DNA of 47,315 nt from CAVWGP01 sp963754645 (GTDB lineage Bacteria; Pseudomonadota; Alphaproteobacteria; Bin65): contig CAVWGP010000003.1 in the NCBI GenBank assembly GCA_963754645.1, forward strand, positions 1 to 47,315. Reading direction: 5' to 3'. Every line of letters begins with the position of its first letter. Positions within the stretch are counted from its first letter, which is position 1. Shown here in pieces: positions 25,549-34,600 of the stretch. The notes beneath the pieces are model-generated. The model did not search any database. It saw only the letters and a list, made by a program, of their open reading frames with translations, and had not been told where the DNA came from. The translations under genes and the position numbers were made by a program.

Positions 25549-25562
25549 TTGATCTTGATCAA
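25549..25562 (-). promoter_or_regulatory. Perfect FNR box before the hemerythrin gene
   Basis: TTGATCTTGATCAA. If it acts at -41.5, transcription starts near 25514, 22 bases before the hemerythrin ATG; the -10 region would be TAAGCA at 25526-25521, which is weak. The box lies in the 93-base gap after hemN. Confidence 0.8.
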
Positions 25563-25585
25563 GTGAGGATCGCCGCCCCGACCGG

Positions 25586-26983
25586 CTATGGTCGCCCCTC
25601 CATGTCTTGCCGAGCCGCCGATTGCAGCCGGCGGTCGAAGATCGCCGCGATGCCGCGCAGGAAGGGGCGCCCTTCCTCGGTGACACCTATTCGTGCGCCG
25701 CTGGTCGAAACCAGGCCTTGGGCGGCGAGTTCGCGACACCGCTGCAATTCGTCGGGGTATTCGACCGCCGCATCGGCTCCGAGATCGACGGCGAGATTGC
25801 ACATCAACCGATGGATGATCGCTCGCCGGCGACGGTCTTCGTCTTGCAAAACAATGCCGCGCTGCGTCGCGAGGCTGCCCGAATTGATGCATTCAATGTA
25901 TTGACGGGCATCCGAGCGATTCTGCGCATAGCCGCCGGGCAGGGAACCGATGGCGGATGCGCCGAAGCCGAGCAGGACGGTGGCTTGGTCATCGGTGTAG
26001 CCTTGGAAGTTGCGCCGCAGCCTTCCGCTGCGCGCGGCACGCGCCAAGCCGTCGCTTGGCTTGGCGAAATGATCGAAGCCGACCGGCTCGTAACCCGCCG
26101 CTTGAATAAGCCGCGCCGCATGCCGCGCCTGATGGAACCGGTCGAGATCGCCGGGCAGCGCGGCGGAATCGATCAACGCCTGGTGCTTCTTGAGATGCGG
26201 CAGATGCGCGTAGCCGAAGACCGCGATGCGCGCCGGCGCAAGCTCAACCACCGAGCGGACCGTGGCGCCGATTCCGTCAATGGTCTGATGGGGCAAACCG
26301 TACATCAAATCGATGTTGAGATCGACGATGCCATGCGCGCGCAACGCCGCCGCCACGGCGGCGGTTTCTTCGACCGATTGGATTCGGTTGATGGCGCGCT
26401 GAACCGTCGGATCGAAATCCTGAACACCGATGCTTGCACGTGTGACGCCAAACTCGGCCAACGCCGTGATCGCCTGACCGGTCAGTCCGCGAGGATCGAT
26501 CTCGACGGCGATCTCGGCTTCGGGTGCAATGTCGAAATAACGTCGCAGCGTTTTGCGAAGCCGCCCAAGGTGATCCGGCCCTAGCATGGTCGGCGAACCG
26601 CCGCCCAAATGAACGCGCGTCAAGCGGCGCGGTGCCGCAAAGCGCCCGGCCACCGCCTCGATTTCGCCGATTAGCGCCGCGACATAGGCGTCGAGCGGTC
26701 CGCGGCGGTTCAGCACCTTGGTATGGCAGCCGCAAAACCAGCACATCGTATCGCAGAACGGGATGTGCAAATAGGCGGAGGCTTCCAGATCGGCCGGCAG
26801 CGCGCGCAACCAGCCTTCATAGATGCGCGCATCGATGCCGGCGTGAAAATGCGGCGCTGTCGGATAGCTGGTGTAGCGCGGTGCCGGCGCGGCAAAGGAA
26901 CGCAACAATCCATCGCCGAATTTCGCGGCGGCGGCCATTGTTGCGAGACGAACGGGTGATTCGTGCGCGGCGCAAGGTTCCAT
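25586..26983 (-). CDS. hemN: Oxygen-independent coproporphyrinogen III oxidase
   Basis: 465 aa from the ATG at 26983, with GGAGGAG 9 bases upstream; an ATG at 26992 directly abuts that site. Radical-SAM motif C77-x3-C81-x2-C84 in YLHIPFCDTMCWFCGC, with C86 as in HemN. Later segments include VHLGGGSPTMLGPDHLGRL, IGVQDFDPTVQRAINRIQ, LNIDLMYGLPHQT and GFGASAIGSLPGGYAQN. It decarboxylates coproporphyrinogen III to protoporphyrinogen IX without oxygen, which supplies haem for NarI and cbb3 oxidase under anoxia. It lies 23 bases after the GNAT-like gene and is probably driven by the FNR box at 27577. Confidence 0.94.
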   Translation of the reverse strand: MEPCAAHESPVRLATMAAAAKFGDGLLRSFAAPAPRYTSYPTAPHFHAGIDARIYEGWLRALPADLEASAYLHIPFCDTMCWFCGCHTKVLNRRGPLDAYVAALIGEIEAVAGRFAAPRRLTRVHLGGGSPTMLGPDHLGRLRKTLRRYFDIAPEAEIAVEIDPRGLTGQAITALAEFGVTRASIGVQDFDPTVQRAINRIQSVEETAAVAAALRAHGIVDLNIDLMYGLPHQTIDGIGATVRSVVELAPARIAVFGYAHLPHLKKHQALIDSAALPGDLDRFHQARHAARLIQAAGYEPVGFDHFAKPSDGLARAARSGRLRRNFQGYTDDQATVLLGFGASAIGSLPGGYAQNRSDARQYIECINSGSLATQRGIVLQDEDRRRRAIIHRLMCNLAVDLGADAAVEYPDELQRCRELAAQGLVSTSGARIGVTEEGRPFLRGIAAIFDRRLQSAARQDMEGRP

Positions 26984-27006
26984 CGATCCCATCTCCTCCG
27001 CGGCCT

Positions 27007-27519
27007 CTAGCCGCTGGCAACTCGGCAACCCGCCGGCGCGCCGGGCGGCCGAATGGCATTGCGCTTGCGGAATGCGACACGGTCGAGCGCAAATCCAGCA
27101 CGGAACAGAGCGGCCTCGCAGCCGGTCGGCTCCGAGCCGATCGGATCGCCATTGGCAGTCAGGGCGATCGAAATCGCTCTCGTGCCACAGCGCCAGGAAA
27201 TCCGCTCGGCTTCGGCGAGCAGCGCATTGAGCGGCGTGGCTTGGCGCGGCAGGTTGCAGACCCAAAACGGGTCGCACACGAGAATTGGGCCCTGGATGGC
27301 GGCTTCATCGACGCGATAGGCGAGCAATCCGGCGACGATGCCATTCGGCCCCTCGGCAACGATCACGCCGGATCTTTCCGGCTTGGGCGGAACGCCGTTG
27401 AGCCGCGTTGCAAGGTGCTCCCAATCCGAAAAATTTTCGACGCCAAAAGCGTTGGCAAACGGAAACGTTCTGCGAATCAGCAGCGCATTCAACGATCGAA
27501 TGGTGAAATCGGACTGCAC
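27007..27519 (-). CDS. Uncharacterised protein, possibly GNAT-like
   Basis: 170 aa from a GTG at 27519 with GAGG 7 bases before it. I do not recognise the family with confidence. The order of segments resembles a GNAT fold: FGVENFSDWEHLATRL, a beta strand GVIVAEGPNGIVAGLLAYRV, a conserved-looking ILVCDPFWVCNL, an acetyl-CoA-like stretch NALLAEAERISWRCGTRAIS, and C-terminal ALFRAGFALDRVAFRKRN. No clear R-x2-G-x-G loop is seen. It forms a two-gene unit with hemN downstream of an FNR-type box, so it should be made when oxygen is low. The Pro/Gly-rich tail ends next to the hemN RBS. Confidence 0.6.
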   Translation of the reverse strand: MQSDFTIRSLNALLIRRTFPFANAFGVENFSDWEHLATRLNGVPPKPERSGVIVAEGPNGIVAGLLAYRVDEAAIQGPILVCDPFWVCNLPRQATPLNALLAEAERISWRCGTRAISIALTANGDPIGSEPTGCEAALFRAGFALDRVAFRKRNAIRPPGAPAGCRVASG

Positions 27520-27576
27520 AACGAACCTCGCGCGCGCGGCAAGGATGTCAGATACGCGACCGGCCGAGGCAATTCT

Positions 27577-27590
27577 TTGATGCGAGTCAA
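27577..27590 (-). promoter_or_regulatory. FNR-type box before the GNAT-like gene and hemN
   Basis: TTGATGCGAGTCAA, one mismatch from the consensus. Centred 64 bases before the GTG at 27519. A class II start would be near 27542, with TATCTG at 27554-27549 in the -10 place. Confidence 0.65.
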
Positions 27591-27685
27591 TCTTGCGGCG
27601 AAATTATCGGTTCCCATCGACGGCCGCAAACGGCAGCGGGCTGGACGCCCGTCGCATCGCTTCGTGATTCGATCATGCATGAAGT

Positions 27686-27724
27686 GGGGCGGGAGCACGG
27701 GGGATCCGGCTGCACTCCCGCCCC
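27686..27724. other. GC-rich hairpin in the crp/GNAT-like intergenic region
   Basis: GGGGCGGGAG (27686-27695) and CTCCCGCCCC (27715-27724) form a perfect 10-bp stem with a 19-base loop. No T-run follows on either strand. The 305-base gap 27520-27824 otherwise holds two FNR boxes and no convincing gene. A leftward RNA beginning near 27806 would contain this hairpin. Confidence 0.55.
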
Positions 27725-27812
27725 GACGCACCTCAGCTCGGCTCAGATGAAGTGCGCATTCCGGCAATCAAACGATCGATCTTGTTGCATCGCCGAATGA
27801 CCGACGGAAAAT

Positions 27813-27854
27813 ATTCTAATAATTTCACTTGGCGTTGCCTTTGATCTGCATCAA
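27813..27854 (-). promoter_or_regulatory. FNR-dependent promoter at the 3' end of the crp gene
   Basis: Perfect box TTGATCTGCATCAA at 27841-27854, inside the last codons of the crp gene. On the leftward strand TAGAAT sits at 27818-27813. Box centre and the start expected from that -10 (near 27806) are 41.5 bases apart, as in class II FNR promoters. No known gene begins there; the downstream gap may make a small RNA or a longer leader for the GNAT-like gene and hemN. A 15-codon frame (27790-27743) is possible but unsupported. Confidence 0.55.
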
Positions 27855-28616
27855 CGACGGATCAGGATCGCCGCGCGGCATCCCGCTTGATGCAACACGC
27901 AATGTGTTCGATGAGAACGCCGCCTCGTTCCCGATCGCCACGGAGAATTCGCGCAGCTTCTTCGCGTCGGTTATATGAATATCGTGTCCGCGCCCATGAA
28001 CCCCCAGTAGATCGAGCTGCGCGAAGGCGCGCGAGAGGCTCTCCGGCGTCATGCCCAGCCGCCCGGCCAAAAGTCGACGCTCGTGATGCAGCAGGACCGA
28101 GCCGTTCTTGCCGCCGCAAAGCGCCAGCAAGTATGCTGCCAGTCGTTGCGACGCGGTGCGCAATTTGAGATCGACGTTGTCGCCGATAAAGCCGTGGAGT
28201 TCGCTCGACAGCGCCGCGGCGACCGACACGGCGAATGCGGCATCGGTGAATAAGCATTCGCGAACAATCGGCGCCGGTATGGCTATCAGGCTCGATGCTT
28301 CGGACATTCTCGCGGCGACAGGAAATGGCACATCGAGCACGACGGCGGAAATGGCCGGCGCATCGCCCGGCTTTACGAACGCGACGACTGTTTCCGCCTT
28401 CTTGCCGAAACGGCCGGTCAATATGCCGCGCCCCGACACAAGAATAAAAAGCCGCTCAGGCTGCTCCTCCTGGTCGAACAATAGCTCGCCAGCGCTCAGC
28501 CTTTTCGTTTCGGCACGCTCGGCCAAGCGCGCCGCCGTTTCCGGGATGAGCGCGGCGAAGATCGGCGACGCCGCGTGCAGCGCGCGTCCTGCTATGGTCG
28601 CATTTCGATCGATCAC
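27825..28616 (-). CDS. Crp/Fnr-family regulator (Dnr/NnrR-like, no N-terminal Cys cluster)
   Basis: 263 aa, ATG at 28616. cNMP-fold sensor (about 20-140: GELLFDQEEQPERLFILVSG) followed by a helical dimer segment and a winged helix at about 150-225 with RRLLAGRLGMTPESLSRAFA; the E-x2-S-R residues are those that read FNR-like boxes. It lacks the N-terminal cysteine cluster, so it is not itself an Fe-S oxygen sensor. Relatives respond to NO through haem, or to other signals. It is divergent from narK1 and probably governs nar or denitrification genes; that is inferred from position. The tail (about 225-263) is polar and encodes the FNR box. Confidence 0.82.
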   Translation of the reverse strand: MIDRNATIAGRALHAASPIFAALIPETAARLAERAETKRLSAGELLFDQEEQPERLFILVSGRGILTGRFGKKAETVVAFVKPGDAPAISAVVLDVPFPVAARMSEASSLIAIPAPIVRECLFTDAAFAVSVAAALSSELHGFIGDNVDLKLRTASQRLAAYLLALCGGKNGSVLLHHERRLLAGRLGMTPESLSRAFAQLDLLGVHGRGHDIHITDAKKLREFSVAIGNEAAFSSNTLRVASSGMPRGDPDPSLMQIKGNAK

Positions 28617-28705
28617 TGCCTTCCTTTTGACAACGACTTCGATGAACCGACAATCAGCATCTGGCTTGTAGAAGATATTCCTACAGACGTGCGCGCTTGC
28701 CGCGC

Positions 28706-28719
28706 TTGATGCAGATCAA
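28706..28719 (+). promoter_or_regulatory. Perfect FNR box of the nar operon
   Basis: TTGATGCAGATCAA. A start at +41.5 falls at 28754, with TAGGAA at 28742-28747 in the -10 place and a 25-base leader to the ATG at 28779. This supports 28779 over 28752 as the narK1 start. The same 14 bases occur inverted at 27841. Confidence 0.85.
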
Positions 28720-28778
28720 GTCCGGCGCCGGACCGACCCACTAGGAACTCCATGGTCATTCGAGCCGGAGGGGTTGCC

Positions 28779-30167
28779 ATGGCGCATGCTGCATTGCGGG
28801 AAGTCGATACATCGGTGCAAAACCGAGCGTTGTGGATGAGCACGTTGGCCTTCACCGTTTGCTTTGCCGTGTGGACGATTTTTTCGATCATTGGCTTGCA
28901 GATCAAGAAGGACCTCAATCTCAACGAAACTCAGTTCGGCCTCCTCGTCGGAACGCCGATCCTGACCGGATCGCTCATTCGCCTCATGCTCGGCATCTGG
29001 ACCGATCAATATGGCGGCCGCATCGTCTACACGCTGGTCATGGCCTCGGCCGCGGTCGCAACCTTTCTGCTCACCTTCGCCTACGACTATGCGACGTTCT
29101 TGATCGCGGCCCTCGGCGTCGGTGTCGCCGGCGGATCGTTCGCGGTCGGCATCGCCTATGTCTCGCGCTGGTACCCGAAGGAAAAACAGGGGACCGCCCT
29201 CGGCATTTTCGGCGCCGGCAATGTCGGCGCGGCGGTCACGAAATTCACCGCCCCCTTCATCATGGTCGCCTATGGCTGGAAAACGGTGGCGGAGATCTGG
29301 GCCGGCGCGATCCTGCTGATGGCGATCGTGTTCTGGTTCGCGACCAAGGACGATCCGCACGTCGCCGAACGGCGGCGGCTCAAGCAGAAGCCCGAACCGC
29401 TCGCCGCGATGCTCAAGCCGCTCAAGAAGCTCCAAGTCTGGCGCTTCTCGCTCTACTACTTCTTCACCTTCGGCGCTTTCGTGGCGCTGGCATTGTGGAT
29501 GCCGCGCTATTTCGTCGGCGCCTACGGGCTCGATATCCAGACCGCCGGCCTGCTGGCCGCAGCTTACTCGGTGCCGGGCAGTATCTTCCGCGTTTTCGGC
29601 GGCGTGCTATCGGACAAGTTCGGCGCGCGCAAGGTCATGTATTGGACCTTCTTTGCCTCTGTCGCCTGCACATTTCTGCTTTCCTACCCGAGCACGCACT
29701 ACACCGTGAGCGGCATCAAGGGCCCGATCTCATTCACGATCGAAATGAGCGTTGTGCCGTTCACCGTGCTGATCTTCATCCTTGGCTTCTTCATGTCGCT
29801 CGGCAAGGCGGCGGTCTTCAAGCACATCCCGGTCTATTACCCGCAGCATGTCGGCTCGGTCGGCGGCATCGTCGGCCTCATCGGCGGGCTCGGCGGCTTC
29901 GTCCTGCCGATCATGTTCGGCGCGCTCAACGATCTGACGGGGATTTGGACGAGCTGTTTCATGCTCTTGTTCCTCATCGTCGCCACGTCGCTCACCTGGA
30001 TGCATTTCGCGATCCAGATCATGGAGCGCAGACAGATCCCGGCGCTGCGCGGACCGCGCCATTTGCCCGAGCTTGAGGAATTGCACGGCGCCAAGCCGCC
30101 ATATCCGCCGGCCGCCGAGCAACAGGCAAGTGCGCCTGTCAGCGGCGCCGTCCGCGCCGCCGAATAG
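28779..30167 (+). CDS. narK: Nitrate transporter NarK1 type (MFS)
   Basis: 462 aa from the ATG at 28779, which has GGAGGGG upstream and fits the FNR-box geometry; an ATG at 28752 lies next to the likely transcription start. Twelve hydrophobic segments. The nitrate signature is seen in GVGVAGGSFAVGIAYVSRWY and in VGSVGGIVGLIGGLGGFVLP, and the first-half Arg in TGSLIRLMLGIWTDQYGG. NarK1 proteins act as proton/nitrate symporters, which start respiration before nitrite accumulates. The C-terminal tail (about 425-462) is Pro/Ala rich. First gene of narK1K2GHJI; unlike Paracoccus, the two NarK units are separate proteins. Confidence 0.9.
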   Translation: MAHAALREVDTSVQNRALWMSTLAFTVCFAVWTIFSIIGLQIKKDLNLNETQFGLLVGTPILTGSLIRLMLGIWTDQYGGRIVYTLVMASAAVATFLLTFAYDYATFLIAALGVGVAGGSFAVGIAYVSRWYPKEKQGTALGIFGAGNVGAAVTKFTAPFIMVAYGWKTVAEIWAGAILLMAIVFWFATKDDPHVAERRRLKQKPEPLAAMLKPLKKLQVWRFSLYYFFTFGAFVALALWMPRYFVGAYGLDIQTAGLLAAAYSVPGSIFRVFGGVLSDKFGARKVMYWTFFASVACTFLLSYPSTHYTVSGIKGPISFTIEMSVVPFTVLIFILGFFMSLGKAAVFKHIPVYYPQHVGSVGGIVGLIGGLGGFVLPIMFGALNDLTGIWTSCFMLLFLIVATSLTWMHFAIQIMERRQIPALRGPRHLPELEELHGAKPPYPPAAEQQASAPVSGAVRAAE

Positions 30168-30199
30168 CACGCGGCACAATTGGGGCTGGGAGATCACTC

Positions 30200-31573
30200 A
30201 TGGCGACGACAGCGACGCAAGCAACCGAGACGGCCCTGCCAACGCGGACGGGCCGCACCTGGCTCAAACAATGGACGCCGGAAGATCAAGCCTTCTGGCA
30301 GCAAATCGGCAAAGCGGTCGCGTGGCGAACGCTGTGGATCACCACCGCCAATTTGATCATGGCGTTCATCGTCTGGTTTGCCGTGAGCGCGCTCGTCGTG
30401 CGCCTGCCCAATATCGGTTTCAAGCTAACGTCGACGCAGCTTTTCTGGCTCGCCGCAATGCCCGGGCTCGCCGGCGGCTCGCTGCGCATCATTCACACCT
30501 TCCTCACGCCGCTTTACGGGACGCGTCACGTCATCACCTTGTCGACGCTGAGCTTGCTTGTGCCGGCGATCGGTTGGTTCTTCGCCGTGCAGGATCCGAG
30601 CACGCCTTATTGGGTGCTAATGCTGCTTGCCTTGTTGGCTGGCCTCGGCGGCGGCAACTTCTCGTCCTTCATGCCCTCGACGAGCCTGTTCTTCCCGAAG
30701 CGGCTGCAGGGAACGGCGCTCGCCATTCAGGCCGGCATCGGCAATTTCGGCGTCAGCGTCGTGCAATTCGTGACGCCGTGGATCATCGGCTTTGCGCTGT
30801 TCGGGACCCTGCTCGGCAGCGCGCAGACATTCACCCGCGGCACGGCGACCAGCCCGATCTGGCTGCAGAACGCGACGCTCATCTACATCCCGTTCATCGT
30901 CGTCTTCGCCGCGCTCGCATGGTTCGGCCTCAAGAGCGTGCCGGTGCGCGCCAATTTCCGCGAGCAGGCCGATATCTTCAAGGAAAAGCACGCGTTTTTC
31001 ATGTCGCTGCTCTACATCATGACCTTCGGTACTTTCTCGGGCCTGTCGGCGACGTTTCCGCTGCTCATCAAGCAGATCTATGGCGGCTTTCCCGGCGCGC
31101 CCGATCCGCTCGCTTATGCCTTTATCGGCCCGCTCGTGGGATCGATCATCCGCGTCGTTGCCGGTCCGGCGTCGGACCGTTTCGGCGGCGCGATCGTGAC
31201 CCACATCGCGGGCATCGGTCTCGTTGCCTGCGCGATCGGCGTGACGTTCTTCACGACGCCCGGTTCCTTGGCCGAGTTTCCGTATTTCGTTGCCTGCATG
31301 TTGGGCTTGTTCTTCTTTGCGGGCGTCGGCAACGCTTCGACCTTCAAGCAGATGCCGATGATCTTCCCGCCGCGGCAGGCCGGCGGCGTGATCGGCTGGA
31401 CCGGCGCCATGGCCGCCTACGGGCCCTTCGCCTGCGGCATGATGTTCGGCCTCTCCTTCGCGTTCTTCGGAACGCCCAACGCCTTCTTCTATTGGGCCGC
31501 CGTGTTCTACGCGATCTGCGTCGCTATCAATTGGTGGTTCTACGCCCGCAAAGGCGCGGAAAAGCCGTGCTGA
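30200..31573 (+). CDS. narK2: Nitrate/nitrite transporter NarK2 type (MFS)
   Basis: 457 aa, ATG at 30200 with GGGAG before it, 32 bases after narK1. About 12 membrane segments preceded by a 45-residue cytoplasmic stretch (QWTPEDQAFWQQIGKAVAWR). The signatures AGLGGGNFSSFMPSTSLFFP and GGSLRIIHTFLTP are those of NarK2, a nitrate/nitrite exchanger that removes nitrite made by NarG. The second half contains ASTFKQMPMIFPPRQAGGVI. Together the two transporters should allow start-up and steady-state exchange. Confidence 0.9.
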   Translation: MATTATQATETALPTRTGRTWLKQWTPEDQAFWQQIGKAVAWRTLWITTANLIMAFIVWFAVSALVVRLPNIGFKLTSTQLFWLAAMPGLAGGSLRIIHTFLTPLYGTRHVITLSTLSLLVPAIGWFFAVQDPSTPYWVLMLLALLAGLGGGNFSSFMPSTSLFFPKRLQGTALAIQAGIGNFGVSVVQFVTPWIIGFALFGTLLGSAQTFTRGTATSPIWLQNATLIYIPFIVVFAALAWFGLKSVPVRANFREQADIFKEKHAFFMSLLYIMTFGTFSGLSATFPLLIKQIYGGFPGAPDPLAYAFIGPLVGSIIRVVAGPASDRFGGAIVTHIAGIGLVACAIGVTFFTTPGSLAEFPYFVACMLGLFFFAGVGNASTFKQMPMIFPPRQAGGVIGWTGAMAAYGPFACGMMFGLSFAFFGTPNAFFYWAAVFYAICVAINWWFYARKGAEKPC

Positions 31574-31612
31574 GCGCAGGCCAGCCGCGCACCGAATTCA
31601 AGGGGATCTAAA

Positions 31613-34600
31613 ATGAGCCACTTTCTCGACCGGCTGATGTTCTTCAAGCGCAATGTCGATGGTTTCTCCGGCAGCCACGGCGTCGTCACCAACGAAGATC
31701 GCACCTGGGAGGACGGCTACCGCCTGCGCTGGTCGCACGATCGCGTCGTGCGCTCGACCCACGGCACCAATTGCACCGGCTCGTGCTCGTGGAAGATCTA
31801 CGTCAAGGGCGGCATCGTCACCTGGGAGACGCAGCAGACCGACTATCCCCGCACCCGGCCCGACCTGCCTAATCACGAGCCGCGCGGCTGCTCGCGCGGC
31901 GCCAGCTACTCCTGGTACCTCTATAGCGCGCAGCGCGTGAAATACCCGCTGGTGCGCGGCCGGCTCGTGCGCTTGTGGCGCGCGGCCAAAGCCGAGCACA
32001 AGGACCCGGTCGCCGCCTGGGCGTCGATCGTCGAAGATCCGGTCAAGGCGCGCGCCTACAAATTGGTGCGCGGGCTCGGCGGATTCGTTCGCGTCAAATG
32101 GGACGAGGTCAATGAGATCATCGCCGCGGCCAACGCTTACACGATCAAGGCCCACGGCCCCGACCGAGTGATCGGCTTCTCGCCAATCCCGGCAATGTCG
32201 ATGGTCTCCTACGCCGCCGGCTCGCGCTATCTCTCGCTCATCGGCGGCGTCTGCATGAGCTTCTACGACTGGTATTGCGATCTCCCGCCGGCCTCGCCGC
32301 AGACCTGGGGCGAGCAGACCGACGTGCCGGAAAGCGCCGACTGGTACAATTCGACCTTCCTCATCCTGTGGGGATCGAACGTGCCGCAGACACGCACGCC
32401 CGATGCGCATTTTTTCACGGAAGTTCGCTACAAAGGCGCCAAGGCCGTGGTCGTGACGCCCGACTACAGCGAAGCCTCGAAATTCGCCGATCTCTGGCTG
32501 AACCCCAAGCAGGGCACCGACGCGGCGCTGGCCATGGCGATGGGCCACGTCATCCTCAAGGAATTCCATGTCGACAAGAAGAGCGCCTATTTCGAGGACT
32601 ATTGCCGCCAATACACCGACATGCCGCATCTGGTGCGCCTCGCGAAGAAGGACGGGCGCTATGTCGCGGATCGATTCCTGCGCGCGTCCGATTTCGCTGA
32701 CGCGAGGGGCGAGACGAACAATCCCGATTGGAAAACTTTGGTCGTCGATACGGCGACAAATGACATCGTCGCTCCGACCGGCTCGGTTGGATTCCGCTGG
32801 GGCGAGCAAGGCAAGTGGAACCTCGAGAGCCGCTCGGCCAACGGCAAGGCGATCGTGCCGCGGCTAACGCTTGGCGACGCCCGAGACGAGATTGTGCCCG
32901 TCGCCTTTCCCTATTTCGGCAACATTCCGCACGAGCATTTCCGCCACACCGCGCATCCCGACGTGCTGACGCGCAACGTGCCGGCCAAGCGCGTGACGCT
33001 CAAGGACGGCGAGGCGCTTGTCGCCACGGTGTACGATCTCTTCCTCGCCCATTACGGTGTCGATCGCGGTTTCGGCGGCGACGCGGCAAAATCCTACGAT
33101 GACGACGTGCCTTACACGCCGGCCTGGCAGGAGCGGATCACCGGCGTGGCGCGCGAGAAAGTCATCGCCGTGGCGCGTGAATTCGCCAGCAATGCCGACA
33201 AAACCAAGGGCCGCTCGATGGTCATCCTCGGTGCCGCGGTCAATCACTGGTATCACGCCGACATGAATTACCGCGGCATCATCAATCTCCTGGTGATGTG
33301 CGGCTGCGTCGGTCAGTCGGGCGGCGGCTGGTCGCACTATGTCGGCCAGGAGAAGCTCCGGCCGCAATCGGGCTGGCTGCCGCTGGCCTTCGCGCTCGAT
33401 TGGAGCCGCCCGCCGCGGCAGATGAATTCGACCAGCTTCTTCTATGCCCACACCAGCCAGTGGCGTTACGAGAAGCTCGGCATCGACGAGATACTCTCGC
33501 CGCTCGCCAAAGGCGAGCTCAAAGGCAGCCTCATCGACTTCAACGTGCGTGCCGAGCGCATGGGCTGGCTGCCGTCCGCGCCGCAGCTCGAACGAAATCC
33601 GCTCACGATCGCGAAAGATGCGGCCGCTGCCGGGCAGGAGCCGATTCCGTATACCGTCGCCCAGCTCAAGTCGGGCGCTCTCAAGATGAGCTGCGACGAT
33701 CCAGACAACGCGAAGAACTTCCCGCGCAATTTATTCGTTTGGCGCTCCAACCTGCTCGGATCGAGCGGCAAGGGCCACGAATATTTCCTCAAATACCTGC
33801 TCGGGACCCAACACGGCGTGCAAGGCAAGGATCTCGGCCAGGAGGGTGGGCAGAAACCGATGGATGTCGCGTGGCACGATAAAGGCGCCGAAGGAAAACT
33901 CGACTTGCTCGTGACGCTCGATTTCCGCATGTCGACGACCTGCATGTATTCGGACATCGTTCTGCCCACCGCCACCTGGTATGAAAAATTCGATCTCAAC
34001 ACGTCCGACATGCATCCCTTCATCCACCCGCTCTCGAAAGCGGTGGACCCGGCCTGGGAGGCGCGTAGCGATTGGGATATCTTCAAGGGCATCGCGCGCA
34101 AGTTCTCGGAGGTGTGCGTTGGCCATCTCGGCGTCGAGAAAGACGTGGTGCTGACGCCGATCCTGCACGACACGCCGGCCGAGATCGCGCAGCCCTTTGC
34201 ACCCAAGGATTGGAAGAAAGGCGAGTGCGAGCCGGTGCCAGGCAAGACCATGCCGGCGATAACCGTCGTCGAGCGCGACTATCCCAACACCTACAAGAAG
34301 TTCACCGCGCTCGGGCCGCTCTTGGGCAAACTCGGCAATGGCGGCAAAGGCATCGCGTGGAAGACTGACGAAGAAATCGCCTTCTTGAAGGAGCTCAATT
34401 TCATCGTCACCGAGCCGGGCGTAACGCAAGGCATGCCCAAGATCGAGAGCGATATCGACGCCACCGAGGTGATCCTGACCTTGGCGCCCGAGACCAATGG
34501 GCACGTCGCGGTGAAAGCCTGGGAGTCGCTCGGCAAGGCGACGGGTCGCGACCACACGCATCTTGCCCTCCACCGCGAGGACGAGAAGCTGCGCTTCCGC

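Noticed and set aside
27489..27767. 92-codon minus-strand frame in the crp/GNAT-like gap
   Set aside because: Arg/Pro-rich, covers the hairpin and FNR box, overlaps the GNAT-like gene start, and shows no family features.
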